From Dethiosulfatibacter sp. (GTDB lineage: Bacteria > Bacillota_A > Clostridia > Tissierellales > Dethiosulfatibacteraceae): a stretch of 9,714 nt of DNA. The first letter of the stretch is position 1. Each line of letters starts with the position of its first letter. A program made the translations under genes and the position numbers. The stretch lies in NCBI GenBank assembly GCA_019084435.1, contig JAHRFV010000016.1, forward strand, positions 1 through 9,714, read 5' to 3'. The notes below the pieces were generated by a model that did not search any database, had not been told where the DNA came from, and saw only the letters and a program-made list of their open reading frames with translations. Of the stretch, positions 6,895-9,714 are shown in pieces.

Positions 6895-8223
6895 TTATTG
6901 TCTTCTCAAAGCTTCAACCGGTGAAAGATTCGAAGCCATATAGGCCGGATACACACCGAATAGCAGACCAGAAGTCAACGCGACCACAGTCGCAATTCTA
7001 ACTGCTTCAAGGCTTATAACAGCCGCAAAACCATTTGATTTGAAGATATTGATTAACCAAATACCTGCGAAAACACCTAGTATACACCCTATTATGCTGA
7101 CATAAAGAGCTTCAAGCATGAACTGGAACAATAGGTCTGTCTTTTTTGCTCCCAATGCTCTTCTGACACCAATCTCACCAGTTCTTTCGCTGACAGCAAC
7201 CAGCATGATGTTCATAATTCCCAAACCACCAACTAGCAGCGATACAGCGGCAATTCCACCAAGTAGAAGTGTCATGATTCGATTTGCGTCATTGGCTTCA
7301 TCGACAAGTTGATTAAGGCTTGTGATGGTAATAATATCGTCGCCACCTGTAAATATGTCGTTAGGCGGTGTTTCAGGTGGAGGCTCCGGCATAGGCATAT
7401 CCGGTGCCATCATCTCTGGTGGCATTTCTCCACCCTCATCAGGATTAGTAGTGTTAATCGGGGTTCCCTGTATCTTTCGACTGTATATTCTTCCCAGTTG
7501 AACAATAGCTAATGAAGCATCCTTTTCATCCAGTGCCTTTCCCCATATTTCATCGACAGTTCTGACATCATTTAATCTCATAGCAGTCGTATAAGGAACC
7601 ACTATCTTGTTATCTACATTCTCGGCTTTTCCATCGCCCTTTTCTTCCAATACACCGACAATTGTGAAGCTCAGATTATCTATGGTGATTGTGTAGCCAA
7701 CCGGGCTTCTTCCATTTAGCAATGAGACCGCTACATTATATCCTAATACGCAGACCGGTGATCTTGTATCGACGTGGAGTGATGTGAAAAATTTTCCATC
7801 TAGTAGATTATGGTCTTTAATTTCAGGGTAATGGCTGTTGACCCCCAAGATTTCTATATCTCCCCTGGTACGACGCCATCTCACGTATTCCTTGGAGTTT
7901 GTTACAGGTGTAGCGGACTTAATGGCATCTACTCTTTCCATAATTTCTTTATATTCGTCAGCGGCAAAGCTATAAACACCGCTGTTGGCTTTTAATACAA
8001 TGACATTCTGTCCTAGACTCTCGAACTGTTCAACAACTGCAATCCTCGCTCCTTCTCCAATGCCCATAAGGCTTACAACCGATGCTACACCGATTGTTAT
8101 ACCAAGTACTGTCAGGGATGTTCTCAATACATTGGAAATTAAACCGGAAGAAGCCATTTTAGAATTGAACAGCATTCTAATCAAAAACGACTTGATACCT
8201 TTATTGTTTCCCATTAATCTCAC
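6895..8223 (-). CDS. MacB/FtsX-type ABC transporter permease
   Basis: Membrane subunit of a type VII (MacB-like) ABC exporter, 442 residues, complete, with no ATPase domain. Four transmembrane segments lie near 33-55, 317-343, 369-394 and 405-428, with the large extracytoplasmic MacB_PCD domain between the first two. Family hallmarks are LRTSLTVLGITIGVASVV (33-50), GGLGIMNIMLVAVSERTGEIGVRRALGA (332-359, the coupling region facing the ATPase) and the C-terminal YPAYMASNLSPVEALR. Residues 264-287 are a Met/Pro/acidic insert (EMPPEMMAPDMPMPEPP) just before TM2. It starts with GTG at 8221-8223, nine bases after the adaptor stop; the ATG at 8212-8214 (residue 4) is the alternative. Neither has a strong ribosome binding site, which suggests coupling to the adaptor. 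The usual ATPase gene is absent between adaptor and permease. Confidence 0.93.
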   Translation of the reverse strand: MRLMGNNKGIKSFLIRMLFNSKMASSGLISNVLRTSLTVLGITIGVASVVSLMGIGEGARIAVVEQFESLGQNVIVLKANSGVYSFAADEYKEIMERVDAIKSATPVTNSKEYVRWRRTRGDIEILGVNSHYPEIKDHNLLDGKFFTSLHVDTRSPVCVLGYNVAVSLLNGRSPVGYTITIDNLSFTIVGVLEEKGDGKAENVDNKIVVPYTTAMRLNDVRTVDEIWGKALDEKDASLAIVQLGRIYSRKIQGTPINTTNPDEGGEMPPEMMAPDMPMPEPPPETPPNDIFTGGDDIITITSLNQLVDEANDANRIMTLLLGGIAAVSLLVGGLGIMNIMLVAVSERTGEIGVRRALGAKKTDLLFQFMLEALYVSIIGCILGVFAGIWLINIFKSNGFAAVISLEAVRIATVVALTSGLLFGVYPAYMASNLSPVEALRRQ

Positions 8224-8232
8224 ATCCCATCA

Positions 8233-9384
8233 TCAATTATTAGGCAATAGACTATCAGAGCCTTTTATGTGTTGGCTGGGTAGCAAGTCAGAACTGCTAC
8301 CGGTAATGACCAGATCTCCCTCTTCTAATCCTGAGAGAACTTCTGCATATCTGTAATTGATCAGACCTGTTTCTATTGTCATTGCAACCACAGTTTCATC
8401 TTCTTTCAATATCTCTACTTTAGGCTTGCCGTTTTCTTCAAATACCGCTTCAATTGGGATAAGCAGTGTTCCTAGAGATTCTCCCGCATCGATAAAGCAT
8501 TGTGCCAGCATGCCAGGTCTTAATGCTCCGCTTCCACTAACTCCGATTTCCACTGAGTACTTGATGATACCACTGGAATCCTTACCGGATTGAGACACTC
8601 TTGTTACACTTCCTTCAAAAACTTCTCCGGGCAAAGCATCTACTGTCACAACAACAGGGGCATCTTGTCTGATATAGACAACATCTATATCGTCAACCTC
8701 TGTCCAGATCATCATGTTACCGGTATTAAAGATATCTCCTACCCATTCGCCGGGCATAATAGTTTCACCTTGAGTTCTCCAGAATCCCGCAACAACACCA
8801 TCCATAGGGGCTGTAACAACAAGATTGTTTTTCAATTCTTCAGCCTTTTGAATCGTACGTCTGATATTATTAATTTCATCCAGTCTGCTTTGTATCATAA
8901 GTCTGACTTCAGCACCAGCCAATCTTACGATGGACTGGCCAGCTTCTACATAATCCCTTTCATTGACAAGGACATCTGTTACAATCAGCTCTTCAGAAGA
9001 AATCGCATTTTTATATATTTTTTTCTCGTTGACATATCCTGTTACTCTACCCTTATCTACTAAAGTCGTATCAGGGAGATTGGATGTTGCGGATGTTGCC
9101 GTACTGACTGATGCTGTCATGTTGGTTTGAATTAGACCTGGATTTTTAGCCTTAATAACTCCCCAGTGAACATAACTCAACCCAAACTCACCGGAATCAT
9201 CAGGTACAGGATTTGGATTTAGGGATTCAATGAACCCTTCATAATAGCCTTCAAAATATGGGAACTTAAGAAGAATTCTTTGACCTACATAAAGAGATGG
9301 GTACTCATTCTCTCTTGCCTTAAATGACATTTTAAATTCAGAATCATTGATGATATTTGCAATCAGGCTGCCTAACTCTTCACC
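8233..9384 (-). pseudogene. Membrane-fusion (HlyD/MacA-type) adaptor, 3' portion, 5' end disrupted
   Basis: Adaptor subunit that would couple the permease to substrate outside the membrane. Coding continuity holds from about 9384 to the stop at 8233 (383 residues). The frame stays open to a TAA at 9418-9420, but the codons above 9384 (RVTLFGYKFCY) look unrelated. The only ATG in the stretch (9328-9330) has no signal anchor or ribosome binding site, so the true start is missing. The part from about 9384 (GEELGSLIANIINDSEFKMSF) is the second half of a lipoyl/barrel module. Numbered from that ATG, a second module follows. Its lipoyl half is at 113-137 (LVNERDYVEAGQSIVRL), a short helical hairpin at 139-168, the other lipoyl half at 169-200 (VVTAPMDGVVAGFW), and a beta-barrel and membrane-proximal domain to the end (ALRPGMLAQCF at 269-279, GLEEGDLVITGS at 334-345). 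It is disrupted either in the genome or only in the assembly. Confidence 0.85.
9202..9289. repeat. 88-bp direct repeat, copy 1, inside the adaptor gene
   Basis: This stretch is identical, base for base, to 9627-9714 at an offset of 425. It encodes on the minus strand the adaptor residues VGQRILLKFPYFEGYYEGF and on to PVP, in their expected place in the protein, so this is the original copy. Identity begins at AGGT and runs to the last base of the window, so the true length of the repeat is unknown. Confidence 0.95.
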
Positions 9385-9630
9385 ATAGCAGAATTTATAG
9401 CCAAAGAGGGTGACTCTTTAAAAATGGGAGACCCAGTATTACGTCTGACATCAAGTGATTTGGATAATCGCATTGCTGATCTTAAAACCAGCCTGGAAAC
9501 AAAAAGAGATTATCTTGCTCAGTTACTTGGTATTGATGTAAGAAATGTAGAAAGTGTCAATCCTTACGACGGTATCATTATCATTTCACCTATTGCTGGT
9601 CGCGTAACAGAATTAAGTGCTGTAGAAGGT
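9385..9630 (+). pseudogene. Inverted fragment of the adaptor gene (first lipoyl/helical module)
   Basis: Read on the plus strand, 82 codons encode IAEFIAKEGDSLKMGDPVLRL, then a helical stretch (SSDLDNRIADLKTSLETKRDYL), then GIIIISPIAGRVTELSAVEG. This is a textbook half-lipoyl, helix, half-lipoyl adaptor segment. Its end (...SAVEG) joins perfectly in sense to the minus-strand frame that begins at 9384 (GEELGSLIANIINDSEF). The two pieces therefore belong to one protein, but here they face opposite ways. The flanks are ACC (9382-9384) and GGT (9628-9630), which are reverse complements. There is no start with a ribosome binding site; the ATG at 9424 is internal. After 9630 the frame runs 13 antisense residues to a stop. 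It is not an independent gene. Confidence 0.82.
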
Positions 9631-9714
9631 ACAGGATTTGGATTTAGGGATTCAATGAACCCTTCATAATAGCCTTCAAAATATGGGAACTTAAGAAGAA
9701 TTCTTTGACCTACA
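9627..9714. repeat. 88-bp direct repeat, copy 2, ending at the window edge
   Basis: Exact copy of 9202-9289 in the same orientation, directly after the inverted adaptor fragment and reaching the last base. The junction shares AGGT between the end of the fragment (GAAGGT) and the start of the repeat, a four-base microhomology. It encodes nothing new: on the minus strand it repeats about 29 adaptor residues. Confidence 0.93.

Noticed and set aside
8590..9063. Long plus-strand open frames opposite the adaptor and permease
   Set aside because: They are antisense to well-supported genes, have no plausible ribosome binding sites, and their translations resemble no family.
9424..9669. Plus-strand open frame that looks like a small separate protein
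   Set aside because: It is the interior of the adjacent adaptor gene in inverted orientation. It lacks a ribosome binding site, its coding sense extends upstream of the ATG to about 9385, and its last 13 codons are antisense to the adaptor.

Overview
This is an AT-rich, gene-dense stretch in which every intact gene lies on the minus strand, so transcription runs from high to low coordinates. The following point to a low-GC Gram-positive bacterium of the Clostridia (Bacillota): strong GGAGG-type ribosome binding sites, a secreted protein with three S-layer homology (SLH) domains, an NhaC-family sodium/proton antiporter, a MacB-type permease with an HlyD-type adaptor and no outer-membrane partner, and a DNA methyltransferase resembling clostridial orphan enzymes. 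I cannot name a genus. Both ends cut through genes, so the window looks like a whole short contig.

Layout in the direction of transcription. (1) About 9714 to 6895: an exporter operon with a membrane-fusion (HlyD/MacA-type) adaptor followed by a MacB/FtsX-type permease, closed by a 13-bp stem-loop at 6848-6884. The adaptor is broken at the right end. From about 9385 to 9630 a piece that belongs to its upstream part appears in the opposite orientation. The last 88 bases are an exact second copy of 9202-9289. This is either a chimeric contig end or a real rearrangement. (2) 6834 to 1072: a tightly packed five-gene run, probably one operon. It holds an M24 aminopeptidase P, an Eco57I-class DNA adenine methyltransferase, a secreted SLH protein, a cyclophilin peptidyl-prolyl isomerase and a HAD phosphatase of the PpaX/Gph type. 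Gaps are 12 to 23 bases, and the last two genes share a 4-base overlap. (3) 1058 to 1: an NhaC-type antiporter with its own promoter and leader, cut off by the window edge.

How they may work together. The exporter pair presumably moves a peptide or small molecule across the single membrane, but its ATPase is not in the window. The five-gene run mixes peptide and protein maintenance (aminopeptidase P, cyclophilin), phosphate housekeeping (HAD) and a cell-surface protein with a lone DNA methyltransferase. No restriction endonuclease lies near the methyltransferase. Its motif pattern resembles, from memory, the Clostridioides difficile epigenetic regulator CamA, so a regulatory rather than defensive role is the most interesting biological reading here.

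I found no tRNA, rRNA, CRISPR array, transposase or phage gene. The only intergenic stretches above 90 bases are 934-1071 and 6795-6894, both described below.
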